A program made the position numbers and the translations under genes. The notes under the pieces are model-generated. The model searched no databases, was not told the origin of the DNA, and saw only the letters and a list, made by a program, of their open reading frames with translations. Below, one piece after another: positions 31,945-39,928 of a stretch of DNA of 64,000 nt. This stretch comes from Isoptericola sp044389085 (lineage in GTDB: Bacteria > Actinomycetota > Actinomycetes > Actinomycetales > Cellulomonadaceae), in NCBI RefSeq assembly GCF_044389085.1, contig NZ_JBIRXP010000001.1, positions 496,001 to 560,000 on the forward strand, in the 5' to 3' direction. Numbering within the stretch: position 1 is the stretch's first letter; the number at the start of each line of letters is the position of its first letter.

Positions 31945-32574
31945 TCACCCCACGGCGAGCTGCAGCCAGGCGTCCGGAGGGACGTCGGGCCGACCGGGCA
32001 CCGGGCGACGGTCGACCGCCCAGGCGTCGCCCGCGACGTCGGTCGCCACACGCGGCCAGAACGCCGCCGCCGGCGCGTTGGCGTCCTGGTACGGGACCTC
32101 CCACGGACCCGGCACGTCGCGCAGCACCGCCGCCGCGACCTCCCGGCCGAGGCCGCGCTGCCGGGCCGCGCGCACCACGAAGAACGCGGAGAGCACGCGG
32201 GTGGGCGCGTCGAGACCTCGGACGAGGGCGAACGCCACCGGCCGCTCGCCGGCCCCGGGCGTCGCGCCCGGGACCGCCGCGAGGTAGCCGCGCCAGACCA
32301 CGCCCCGCCGCCCGGACCGGTCGTCGCGCCCCGCCCCGCCGCCGGGGACCCCCGTCCCGGGGCCCAGGTCGGCGAGCGCGTCGCGGAGCCGGTCGTCGCG
32401 GAACCGTCCGTCCGGCCCGGGGAGCTCGCCCGAGACCGCGGACATGTCGTGGCGGAAGAGCAGCCACAGCCGTTCGAGGACCCCGCGGTCCTCCGCCGTG
32501 GCGCGGCGGACGACCGCCGGGCGGCCGGGCGCGGGGACGGCGGGCAGGTCGGGAGGGGGCGCAGGTGTCGTCAT
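31945..32574 (-). CDS. GNAT family N-acetyltransferase
   Basis: Predicted acetyltransferase of 209 residues. After a Pro-rich lead, the GNAT fold begins at VVRRATAEDRGVLERLWLLF. Motif A is LSAFFVVRAARQRGLGREVA, with the Q/RxxGLG acetyl-CoA loop, and motif B is VPYQDANAPAAAFWPRVA. There is a Gly-rich insertion in the middle. The ATG has GGGAGG upstream. Convergent with plsC (24-base gap). Substrate unknown. Confidence 0.8.
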   Translation of the reverse strand: MTTPAPPPDLPAVPAPGRPAVVRRATAEDRGVLERLWLLFRHDMSAVSGELPGPDGRFRDDRLRDALADLGPGTGVPGGGAGRDDRSGRRGVVWRGYLAAVPGATPGAGERPVAFALVRGLDAPTRVLSAFFVVRAARQRGLGREVAAAVLRDVPGPWEVPYQDANAPAAAFWPRVATDVAGDAWAVDRRPVPGRPDVPPDAWLQLAVG

Positions 32575-32698
32575 ACGCAAGAGCCTCCCGGCGCCGGAAC
32601 GCGGGGAGGCTCGGCCGACATCATCGCACGGCCGGGCCCGGGCGCGCACGGCTCGTTCGTGGGGCGGACGGCAGGGGCCGGCGGCCGCGCGGTGCTCC

Positions 32699-32704
32699 TA
32701 GGAT
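32699..32704 (+). promoter_or_regulatory. -10 element for pfp
   Basis: TAGGAT 40 bases upstream of the pfp ATG; the leader holds GAGAGG. Confidence 0.5.
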
Positions 32705-32743
32705 GGGAGGGCTTCCGTCCCCCACCGAGAGGTAACCCCCGTC

Positions 32744-33970
32744 ATGTCGGTTCGTCGCGTGGCTCTCCTGACCGCCGGCGGCTTCGCGCCCTGCCTGTCC
32801 TCCGCCGTCGGCGGCCTCATCGAGCGGTACACCGAGCTCGACCCGTCGATCGAGATCATCGCCTACCAGTACGGCTACCACGGGCTCCTCACGGGCACGA
32901 AGATCGTGATCGACTCCGAGGGCCGCAAGCAGGCCGGCATCCTGCACCGCTTCGGCGGCTCGCCGATCGGCAACTCGCGCGTCAAGCTCACCAACGCCGC
33001 GGACTGCGTCAAGCGCGGCCTGGTGCAGGAGGGGCAGAACCCCCTGGAGGTCGCGGCCGAGCAGCTCAAGGCCGACGGCGTCGACGTGCTGCACACCATC
33101 GGTGGCGACGACACCAACACCACGGCCGCCGACCTCGCGGCGTACCTGCACGACAACGGCTACGAGCTCACCGTCGTGGGCCTGCCGAAGACGATCGACA
33201 ACGACGTGGTGCCCATCCGGCAGTCGCTCGGTGCCTGGACGGCGGCCGAGGAGGCCGCCGGCTTCGCCGCCAACGTGATCGGCGAGCACCGCTCCGGCCC
33301 GCGCATGCTCATCGTGCACGAGGTCATGGGTCGTCACTGCGGCTGGCTCACCGCCGCCACGGCCAAGGAGTACCGCAAGTGGCTCGACGCGCAGGAGTGG
33401 GCGCCCGCCCTCGGGCTCACGCGCGAGCGCTGGGACGTGCACGCGGTGTTCCTGCCCGAGCTGGAGATCGACATCGACGCCGAGGCCGCGCGCCTGCGCG
33501 CCGTCATGGACGAGATCGGCAACGTCAACATCTTCCTGTCGGAGGGTGCGGGCATGAACGAGATCGTCGAGCAGCTCGAGGCCGCCGGCGAAGAGGTGCC
33601 GCGCGACCCGTTCGGGCACGTCAAGCTCGACACGATCAACCCGGGCCAGTGGTTCGCGAAGCAGTTCGCGGAGAAGCTCGGCGCCGAGAAGGTCATGGTC
33701 CAGAAGTCGGGCTACTACTCGCGCGCCGCGGCCGCGAACGCCGAGGACCTGCGCCTCATCAAGTCGATGACCGACCTGGCCGTCGAGTGCGCCCTGCGCG
33801 GCGAGCCGGGCGTCATCGGCCACGACGAGGAGGACGGCGACCGCCTCAAGGCGATCGCGTTCCCGCGCATCGCCGGCGGCAAGGCGTTCGACGTCAGCCA
33901 GCCGTGGTTCGGCGAGATCCTCGAGGGCATCGGCCAGCCGCTGGTGCCCGCGAAGCCCGCCGCGCACTGA
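32744..33970 (+). CDS. pfp: PPi-dependent 6-phosphofructokinase
   Basis: Interconverts fructose-6-phosphate and fructose-1,6-bisphosphate with pyrophosphate instead of ATP, so it works in both directions. The 408-residue protein closely follows the Propionibacterium PPi enzyme (LLTAGGFAPCLSSAVGGLI, FGGSPIGNSRVKLTN). Two residues decide the cofactor: Asp123 in GGDDTN, where ATP enzymes have Gly, and Lys149 in PKTIDND, where ATP enzymes have Gly. Substrate motif MGRHCGWL is intact. It is followed 46 bases later by aroG on the same strand, so glycolytic flux and aromatic synthesis may be co-transcribed. Confidence 0.93.
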   Translation: MSVRRVALLTAGGFAPCLSSAVGGLIERYTELDPSIEIIAYQYGYHGLLTGTKIVIDSEGRKQAGILHRFGGSPIGNSRVKLTNAADCVKRGLVQEGQNPLEVAAEQLKADGVDVLHTIGGDDTNTTAADLAAYLHDNGYELTVVGLPKTIDNDVVPIRQSLGAWTAAEEAAGFAANVIGEHRSGPRMLIVHEVMGRHCGWLTAATAKEYRKWLDAQEWAPALGLTRERWDVHAVFLPELEIDIDAEAARLRAVMDEIGNVNIFLSEGAGMNEIVEQLEAAGEEVPRDPFGHVKLDTINPGQWFAKQFAEKLGAEKVMVQKSGYYSRAAAANAEDLRLIKSMTDLAVECALRGEPGVIGHDEEDGDRLKAIAFPRIAGGKAFDVSQPWFGEILEGIGQPLVPAKPAAH

Positions 33971-34016
33971 CGACGGCACCGAGCCGACCACCGAGCCAGA
34001 GGCAGGAGCAGCCCGC

Positions 34017-35381
34017 ATGACCACCGCCGTCGACACCGTGGTGCCCGGGAGCGACCCCGAGGGCCTGGACCGGTTCCGGGCCCTCGAGGCGCGCCAGCAG
34101 CCCGTGTGGCCGGACGCCGCGGCGTTGGCGGCGGTGGCGGGGCGGCTCTCCCAGGCCGCGCCCCTCGTGGTGCCGGCCGAGGCTCGGCTGCTCACGGAAC
34201 GCCTCGCCGCGGCGGGCCGCGGCGAGGCGTTCCTGCTGCAGGGCGGGGACTGCGCGGAGACGTTCGCGGACGCGAACGCGACCCGCATCCGCAACAAGAT
34301 GCGCACCATCCTGCAGATGGCGGTGGTGCTCACCCACGGCGCGAGCACGCCCGTCGTGAAGATGGGCCGGCTCGCGGGGCAGTACGCCAAGCCGCGCTCG
34401 TCGGACGTGGAGACGCGTGACGGCGTGACCCTCCCGGCGTACCGCGGGGACATGGTGAACGGGCACGAGTTCAGCCCTGCGTCCCGCGCCCCGGACCCGC
34501 GGCGCCTCGAGCAGGCGTACCGCATCTCCGCCGCCACGGCGAACGTGGTCCGCGCGTTCACGCAGGGCGGTCACGCCGACCTGCGGCGCGTGCACGAGTG
34601 GAACCGCGGGTTCATGCGCAACCCCGCCTACGCGCGCTACGAGCGCACCGCGGCGGAGATCGACCGCGCGATCCGGTTCATGGAGGCCTGCGGGGCAGAC
34701 TTCGACGCGCTGCGCTCCGTGGAGTTCTACCTCAGCCACGAGGCGCTCATCCTCGACTACGAGCGCGCCCTGACCCGGGTCGACGCCCGCAGCGGCGAGG
34801 CGTACGCGACGTCGGCCCACTTCCTGTGGATCGGGGAGCGCACCCGCCAGCTCGACGGCGCGCACGTCGAGTTCCTCTCGCGCGTCGCCAACCCGATCGG
34901 CGTCAAGCTCGGCCCGACGACGTCGCCCGACGACGCGCTCGCGCTCGCGGCCCGGCTCAACCCCGGCAACACCCCGGGCCGGCTGACGTTCGTGACCCGG
35001 ATGGGCGCCGGCCGGGTCAGGGACGTGCTGCCCGAGGTGGTCGAGAAGGTCACGGCCGAGGGGGTGGCCGTCACCTGGGTCACCGACCCCATGCACGGCA
35101 ACACGATCACGTCGGACAGCGGCTACAAGACGCGCCGGTTCACCGACGTGCTCGACGAGGTCACCGGCTTCTTCGAGGTGCACCGTGCCCTCGGCACCGT
35201 GCCGGGCGGGCTGCACATGGAGCTCACCGGCGACGACGTCACCGAGGTGCTGGGCGGCAGCGAGGAGATCGACGACGCGGGGCTGGCGCTGCGGTACGAG
35301 ACGCTCGTCGACCCGCGCCTCAACCACCAGCAGTCGCTCGAGATGGCGTTCCGGGTCGCGGAGATGCTCACGAGCTGGTGA
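34017..35381 (+). CDS. aroG: 3-deoxy-7-phosphoheptulonate synthase, class II
   Basis: First enzyme of the shikimate pathway: condenses PEP with erythrose-4-phosphate. The 454-residue protein has plant-type class II motifs: FLLQGGDCAETFAD with the metal Cys, VKMGRLAGQYAKPRSSD, YRGDMVNGHE, HEWNRGFMRNP, IGVKLGPTTSP, WVTDPMHGNT and the late GGLHMELTGDDVTE. ATG 34017 has AGGAG upstream. There is no fused chorismate mutase. Its substrate PEP comes from glycolysis, which makes its position behind pfp sensible. Confidence 0.95.
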   Translation: MTTAVDTVVPGSDPEGLDRFRALEARQQPVWPDAAALAAVAGRLSQAAPLVVPAEARLLTERLAAAGRGEAFLLQGGDCAETFADANATRIRNKMRTILQMAVVLTHGASTPVVKMGRLAGQYAKPRSSDVETRDGVTLPAYRGDMVNGHEFSPASRAPDPRRLEQAYRISAATANVVRAFTQGGHADLRRVHEWNRGFMRNPAYARYERTAAEIDRAIRFMEACGADFDALRSVEFYLSHEALILDYERALTRVDARSGEAYATSAHFLWIGERTRQLDGAHVEFLSRVANPIGVKLGPTTSPDDALALAARLNPGNTPGRLTFVTRMGAGRVRDVLPEVVEKVTAEGVAVTWVTDPMHGNTITSDSGYKTRRFTDVLDEVTGFFEVHRALGTVPGGLHMELTGDDVTEVLGGSEEIDDAGLALRYETLVDPRLNHQQSLEMAFRVAEMLTSW

Positions 35382-35426
35382 CGCCCATGGCCGCCGGACG
35401 GTGCGCCGGGCCGTACGTCCGGGCGC

Positions 35427-37454
35427 TCACCACACGGTGAGGGTGACCGTGCTGCCCTTCGGGGCCTCACCCGTCGTGTCCTGGAAGCGCACGGTGTCCA
35501 GGATGCCGCCCAGGTAGGCGTTCTCCTTGACCACGAACCCCGCCTTCTCCAGCGCCTTGCGAGCGGGCTCGGTGCGCTTGCCCACGACGTTCGGCACCTC
35601 GACCAGCGGAGGGCCCTGCGAGATCGTGAGGGTGACGGTGTCCGTGCGGTGCGCCGTGGCGCCCTCCTCCGGGTCCTGCGCCAGCACGTGCCCCTTCGGG
35701 ATGTCCTCGGAGTACTTCGGGTCGCCCAGCTCGACGACGAGCCCCAGGTCCTCGAGGTCGGCGACGGCGGCGTCCTTCGCCTTGCCCACCTCCTGCGGCA
35801 CCTGCACCGGGGCGGGGCCGTCGGAGACCGTGAGCGTCACGACCGTGTCGTGCCGCTGACGCGAACCCTCCTCGACCGAGAGGTCCAGCACCTCGCCGCG
35901 GCCGGCCTCGTCGTCGTACGACCGGGCGGCCTCGCCGACGGTGAAGCCGGCGTCCTCCAGGGCTGAGGTGGCGTCCTCCTGGGCGGTGCCGACCAGGTCG
36001 CCCGGCACCGTGAGCATCTGCACGCCGCGGGAGACGACCAGCTCCACCGACCCGTCGGTGCGCACCCGGTCGCCGGGCGCGGGCACGGTCGTCACGACCG
36101 AGCCCTCCGGGACGTCGTCGTCGAACGTCCTGCTGGTCGTCGTGCCGAGCCCGGCGTCCTCCAGGACGGCGCGGGCGTCGTCCGCCGCCACCCCGGCGAC
36201 CCCGGTCGGCACCGAGGTCCAGGCGCCGGGGCCGTCCGTGAACCACCACCAGGTGCCCAGCCCGCCGCCGCCGAGCACGAGGACGAGCGCGAGGACCCAC
36301 GCCGTCACGCGACGGCGCCGGGACGGGCGGCGGTAGGTCTCGGTCGGTTGCTCGACGAGCAGGTCGGTGGGCTGGGACGGTGCGCTCGCCGAGACCTCCT
36401 GGAAGAACGCCGTGGGGATCTCGTCGACCGCGTCCGTCCCCCCGGACCCGTCGCCCTCGCCGTCGTCGGCCGCCGTGCCGCCCGCGTCGTGGGCCCCACC
36501 GGGGCGACCGGACCCGTCCGGCGTGACGGACGCGGGACCGGGCAGGTCGGCCGGCCGCTCGGCGCGGCGCTCGAGCACGTCCGCCCCGAGCGCCGAGCGG
36601 ACGGCCTCGACGGCCGCGAGGGCCGCCCCCGCGTCCGCCGGGCGCTGCTGCGCGTCCCGGGCCGCGAAGGACGCGACGAGCGCGTCGACCTCGGCAGGCA
36701 GCCAGTCCACGAGCGCGGACGGGGCGGGGAGGTCCTCGTGCACGTGGTGGAACGCGACCTGGATCGGTGTCTCGCCCGCGTAGGGGAGGGTGCCGGTGAC
36801 CAGCTCGTACACGAGCACGCCGACCGCGTAGACGTCGGTGCGTGCGTCGCAGGTGCCGCTGGTGATCACCTCGGGCGCGAGGTACGCGACCGTGCCCAGC
36901 ACCGTGCCGGTCGTGGTGGTGGTCACCTCGGTCACGGCGCGGGCGAGCCCGAAGTCCGCGACCTTGACCCGTGCGCCCGCGTCGACGTCGTCGCCGACGA
37001 CGAGCACGTTCTCCGGCTTGACGTCGCGGTGGACGAGCCCCTTGCGGTGCGCGGCGGACAGGGCGGCGAGCACCTGCGCGACGACGTCGAGCGCGCGGCC
37101 CAGGGTGAGCGCGCCCGAGGCGTGCAGCTCACGTCGCAGGTTGGTGCCCGGCACGTACTCCATGGCGAGGTAGCTGGTGTCGCCGTCGACCCCCTGGTCG
37201 TAGACGGCGACGACGCCGGGGTGGGTCAGGCGTGCGGCGGCACGGGCCTCCCGGCGGAACCGGGACACGAACGCGGCGCCGTCGACGCCGTCGGCGAGGT
37301 GCGGGTGCATCACCTTGATCGCGACCTCGCGGTCGAGGCGCCGGTCGGTGGCGCGGTACACGGTGGCCATGCCCCCGCGGGCGACGCGCGCGACGATCTC
37401 GTACCGCCCGTCGACCAGGCGGCCGAGCATCGGGTCGGTCGTCGCGATGGCCAC
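35427..37454 (-). CDS. pknL: Ser/Thr protein kinase with four PASTA domains
   Basis: Transmembrane Hanks-type kinase of 675 residues. The kinase domain spans ~18-280 with the Gly loop VARGGMATVYRA, Lys47 in AIKV, the catalytic HRDVKPENVL, DFGLA and an activation loop with a TTTTT run. A juxtamembrane linker is followed by one transmembrane helix (~384-405) and four extracellular PASTA repeats, which bind muropeptides or lipid II in the family. GTG 37454 is 6 bases after TACACT. It diverges from an Rv2175c-like gene, the substrate of PknL in mycobacteria, so I assign it as PknL-like. Mycobacterial PknL lacks PASTA repeats. Confidence 0.9.
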   Translation of the reverse strand: MAIATTDPMLGRLVDGRYEIVARVARGGMATVYRATDRRLDREVAIKVMHPHLADGVDGAAFVSRFRREARAAARLTHPGVVAVYDQGVDGDTSYLAMEYVPGTNLRRELHASGALTLGRALDVVAQVLAALSAAHRKGLVHRDVKPENVLVVGDDVDAGARVKVADFGLARAVTEVTTTTTGTVLGTVAYLAPEVITSGTCDARTDVYAVGVLVYELVTGTLPYAGETPIQVAFHHVHEDLPAPSALVDWLPAEVDALVASFAARDAQQRPADAGAALAAVEAVRSALGADVLERRAERPADLPGPASVTPDGSGRPGGAHDAGGTAADDGEGDGSGGTDAVDEIPTAFFQEVSASAPSQPTDLLVEQPTETYRRPSRRRRVTAWVLALVLVLGGGGLGTWWWFTDGPGAWTSVPTGVAGVAADDARAVLEDAGLGTTTSRTFDDDVPEGSVVTTVPAPGDRVRTDGSVELVVSRGVQMLTVPGDLVGTAQEDATSALEDAGFTVGEAARSYDDEAGRGEVLDLSVEEGSRQRHDTVVTLTVSDGPAPVQVPQEVGKAKDAAVADLEDLGLVVELGDPKYSEDIPKGHVLAQDPEEGATAHRTDTVTLTISQGPPLVEVPNVVGKRTEPARKALEKAGFVVKENAYLGGILDTVRFQDTTGEAPKGSTVTLTVW

Positions 37455-37460
37455 GCGACG

Positions 37461-37466
37461 AGTGTA
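37461..37466 (-). promoter_or_regulatory. Leaderless -10 for PASTA kinase
   Basis: TACACT on the minus strand, 6 bases before GTG 37454. Confidence 0.6.
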
Positions 37467-37490
37467 GGGGCGCCCGGATCGGCAGGCCCG

Positions 37491-37496
37491 TAGGCT
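37491..37496 (+). promoter_or_regulatory. Leaderless -10 for Rv2175c-like gene
   Basis: TAGGCT, 6 bases before GTG 37503. It is 24 bases from the divergent kinase -10. Confidence 0.6.
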
Positions 37497-37502
37497 GGCC
37501 CG

Positions 37503-37949
37503 GTGAACGACACGACCGCGCCCGGGCACGGCGCCCCCGCCTCCGGAACCACCAGCAGCACCAGCAGCACCAGCAGCACCGACGACCGGAGCGTCGTCGA
37601 GTCCCTCGTGGCGGAGTGGCTCACGCTGCCGGACGTGGCGGAGGCCCTCGGCACCGAGGTGAGCAAGGTGCGCGGCCTGGTCTCGGAGCGCTCGCTCGTC
37701 GGGATGAAGCGCGGCGAGCGGAACACGTTCCAGGTGCCCGCCGTGTTCCTCGTGACGGACGACGGGGCGCCGCACGTGCTGCCCACCCTGCGCGGCACCG
37801 TGCTGGTGCTCTCGGACGTCGGCCTGGACGACACCGCCGTCCTGCGCTGGCTGTTCGAGGTCGAGCCCACGATCGGCGCGGCCCCGATCGAGGAGCTGCG
37901 TGCCGGTCGTCGGGCCCAGGTGCGCCGGGTGGCTCAGGCGCTGCTCTGA
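37503..37949 (+). CDS. Rv2175c-like DNA-binding protein
   Basis: DNA-binding protein of 148 residues, winged-helix type. A Thr/Ser-rich lead (about residues 3-27) holds many potential phospho-acceptor sites. The winged-helix segment is WLTLPDVAEALGTEVSKVRGLVSERSLVGMKRG, and the C-terminal half has FEVEPTIGAAPIEELRAGR. In M. tuberculosis, PknL phosphorylates Rv2175c at an N-terminal Thr and this reduces DNA binding; the same pairing is kept here. Target genes are unknown. Confidence 0.85.
   Translation: MNDTTAPGHGAPASGTTSSTSSTSSTDDRSVVESLVAEWLTLPDVAEALGTEVSKVRGLVSERSLVGMKRGERNTFQVPAVFLVTDDGAPHVLPTLRGTVLVLSDVGLDDTAVLRWLFEVEPTIGAAPIEELRAGRRAQVRRVAQALL
37551..37577 (+). repeat. Three tandem 9-mers ACCAGCAGC
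   Basis: In-frame repeat encoding Thr-Ser-Ser three times in the N-terminal lead of the Rv2175c-like protein. Changes in copy number would keep the frame. Confidence 0.7.
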
Positions 37950-37980
37950 GGCGCGTGCCCGCCTCGGGGCGGGAGCGTCC

Positions 37981-39087
37981 TCAGGCCGCCCGGTCGACGG
38001 CGGCCCGGGCCAGGTCCAGGAGCACCTCGCGGCCGGGGTCGGCGAGCCCGGCCGAGGCGAGCGCGTCGAGCGCGCCGTCCGTGAGCGTGCCGATGAGGGT
38101 CTCGACGCCGTCCAGGGCGCCCGACGCGGCGATGACCCCGCGCAGCCGTTCGACGGTCGCGGTGTCCAGCGACGGGTCCCCGAGGCGAGCGACGACGAGG
38201 TCGCGGTCGGCCGCGCCCGCGGCGGCGAGCGTGCGGGCCATCAGGACGGTGCGCTTGCCCTCACGCAGGTCGTCGCCGGCGGGCTTGCCCGTCACGGACG
38301 GGTCGCCGAACACGCCGAGCACGTCGTCACGGAGCTGGAACGCCTCCCCGAGCGGCAGCCCGGCGTCCGACACCGCCGTCACCCGCGCGGTCGACGCGCC
38401 CGCGAGCACCGCACCGAGCACGAGCGGGCGCTCGACCGAGTAGCGCGCGGACTTGGCGCGCAGCACGTCCCGGGCGCGCCCCTCGTCGGCGACGGGGTCC
38501 AGGCCCCAGGGCTCGGCCTGCACGAGGACGTCGAGGTACTGGCCCACGACCACCTCGGTCTGCATGGCGTCGAACAGCGCGCGGGCGTCGGCCGCCCGCC
38601 CGGCGGGCAGGTCCGCGACCGCGTCCGCGATCTCGCGCTGGCACGCGACCAGGCACAGGTCGCCGAGGAGGATCGCGGCGGCCGTCCCGAACCGCTCGGC
38701 CGAGCCCGCCCAGCCCGCCGCGGCGTGCCGGGCCTCGAAGGCGCGGTGGGCGGTGGGCTCGCCACGGCGGGTGTCCGACGCGTCCATGACGTCGTCGTGC
38801 AGGAGGGCGGCGGCCTGGAACAGCTCGAGCGCGGCTCCGGCCCGCACCACCGCGTCCCGTTCCGGGCCCGACGCGGCCCCGCCGTGGGCGCGGTAGGACC
38901 AGTAGCAGAACGCCGCGCGCAGTCGCTTGCCGCCGCGCAGCAGCACGGCCGCCTGGTCGGTGAGCGCGGTCGCCGGTGCGCCGATGCCGGCGACCTCCCG
39001 GGCGAGGGCGTCGAGGTGTTCCTCGACCCTGGTGTCGACGTCGGTACGGAGGTTCTCGAGGTCGACCAGCGACGCGGCGGTGGGCAT
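37981..39087 (-). CDS. idsA: Polyprenyl (geranylgeranyl-type) diphosphate synthase
   Basis: Head-to-tail prenyl transferase that extends allylic diphosphates with IPP. The 368-residue protein has the first Asp-rich motif Asp98-Asp99-x-x-Asp102 (LLHDDVMDASDTRRG), GGKRLRAAF for IPP binding, and the second Asp-rich region FQLRDDVLGVFGD. Residues before the first motif (ELFQAAALLHDD) favour a medium-chain product such as GGPP. A Gly/Ala-rich DxTRRG segment is intact. The start ATG is 6 bases after TAGGCT. Likely feeds menaquinone or carotenoid synthesis; no such genes are adjacent. Confidence 0.9.
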   Translation of the reverse strand: MPTAASLVDLENLRTDVDTRVEEHLDALAREVAGIGAPATALTDQAAVLLRGGKRLRAAFCYWSYRAHGGAASGPERDAVVRAGAALELFQAAALLHDDVMDASDTRRGEPTAHRAFEARHAAAGWAGSAERFGTAAAILLGDLCLVACQREIADAVADLPAGRAADARALFDAMQTEVVVGQYLDVLVQAEPWGLDPVADEGRARDVLRAKSARYSVERPLVLGAVLAGASTARVTAVSDAGLPLGEAFQLRDDVLGVFGDPSVTGKPAGDDLREGKRTVLMARTLAAAGAADRDLVVARLGDPSLDTATVERLRGVIAASGALDGVETLIGTLTDGALDALASAGLADPGREVLLDLARAAVDRAA

Positions 39088-39093
39088 GCCGAC

Positions 39094-39099
39094 AGCCTA
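39094..39099 (-). promoter_or_regulatory. Leaderless -10 for idsA
   Basis: TAGGCT on the minus strand, 6 bases before ATG 39087. Confidence 0.6.
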
Positions 39100-39136
39100 T
39101 GCGTCCGGCCGGGCGGGGCCCGACGGCGCGCGAGCG

Positions 39137-39778
39137 TCAGCCGGCGACGACGGAGCCGCTCACCGTCACGAGGCGGCGTTCGCCGTCGTCGAGGACGCCG
39201 AGGGTGATCGACTCCACGACCGGACCCGCGTCCTTCTTCGTCCTTCCCTGCGGCGTGCTCTCGCGGCCGAAGGTGGTCTGGGCGGTGAGGCCGGAGAAGA
39301 CGGCCGCGCCGGACTCCTCGAAACCCGCCTCGCGCAGCCGCTCGGCGAGCTGGTCGATGACCTCTTGCGTGCTGCGCTGCGTGCTGAGGTTGAGGGTGAC
39401 GTCCGTGAGGCCGCCCTCGCCCGTGGTGGCCGAGCTGGCGAGCACCGTGGCGTCCTCGGGCGCCTTGAGCAGCTTCTCGGGGAACCCGTCGGCGTACCCG
39501 CCCACGGTCGTGTCCGGGTCGAAGGTCGGCAGGGTCGACGCCTCACCCGGGGCGGGCTCCGTGGCGGGCGCCTCCGTGGCGCCGCGCACCCCGACGCCGG
39601 ACCCGTCCGGGCCCGTGGCGGAGACGTCGTCGCCGGGCGTCCCGGAGCCGCCGAGCAGGCCGCACCCGGAGAGCGTCAGGACCGCGGTGAGCGCCGCTGC
39701 GCGGACGCCGCGCGCCGCCCCCGAGGGTCTGGGGCGCGGCCGGACCGGGCGGTGCGGACGACGGGGGAGCGAGGGCAC
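39137..39778 (-). CDS. Putative lipoprotein of unknown function
   Basis: Secreted lipoprotein of 213 residues. The N-terminus is strongly basic (RRPHRPVRPRPRP), then a hydrophobic stretch ending in lipobox LTLSGCG with Cys39. A Pro/Gly/Asp-rich linker leads to a compact domain (~95-213) with TVGGYADGFPEKLLKAPEDA, LSTQRSTQEVIDQLAERL and RRLVTVSGSVV. I recognise no named family. The GTG start is 7 bases after TACGGT. It lies 49 bases upstream of idsA on the same strand. Confidence 0.75.
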   Translation of the reverse strand: MPSLPRRPHRPVRPRPRPSGAARGVRAAALTAVLTLSGCGLLGGSGTPGDDVSATGPDGSGVGVRGATEAPATEPAPGEASTLPTFDPDTTVGGYADGFPEKLLKAPEDATVLASSATTGEGGLTDVTLNLSTQRSTQEVIDQLAERLREAGFEESGAAVFSGLTAQTTFGRESTPQGRTKKDAGPVVESITLGVLDDGERRLVTVSGSVVAG

Positions 39779-39785
39779 GGCGCCT

Positions 39786-39791
39786 ACCGTA
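39786..39791 (-). promoter_or_regulatory. Leaderless -10 for the lipoprotein gene
   Basis: TACGGT on the minus strand, 7 bases before GTG 39778. Confidence 0.55.
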
Positions 39792-39928
39792 GCGGCCCGT
39801 GCCGTGCGGGAAGCACCCCGGGCGCCCGGGACAGCACGGGACGTCCGACGGCCCCTCCTTCCACGGAGGCTGCCCCCAGGCAGGCCCCGTCCACAGCCCG
39901 GGAGCAGGCGGCGTCCGAGCCCGCTGCC

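Noticed and set aside
37551..37577. Phase-variable repeat in the Rv2175c-like gene
   Set aside because: The unit is 9 bases, so copy changes cannot shift the frame. It can only alter the length of a disordered Thr/Ser tract.
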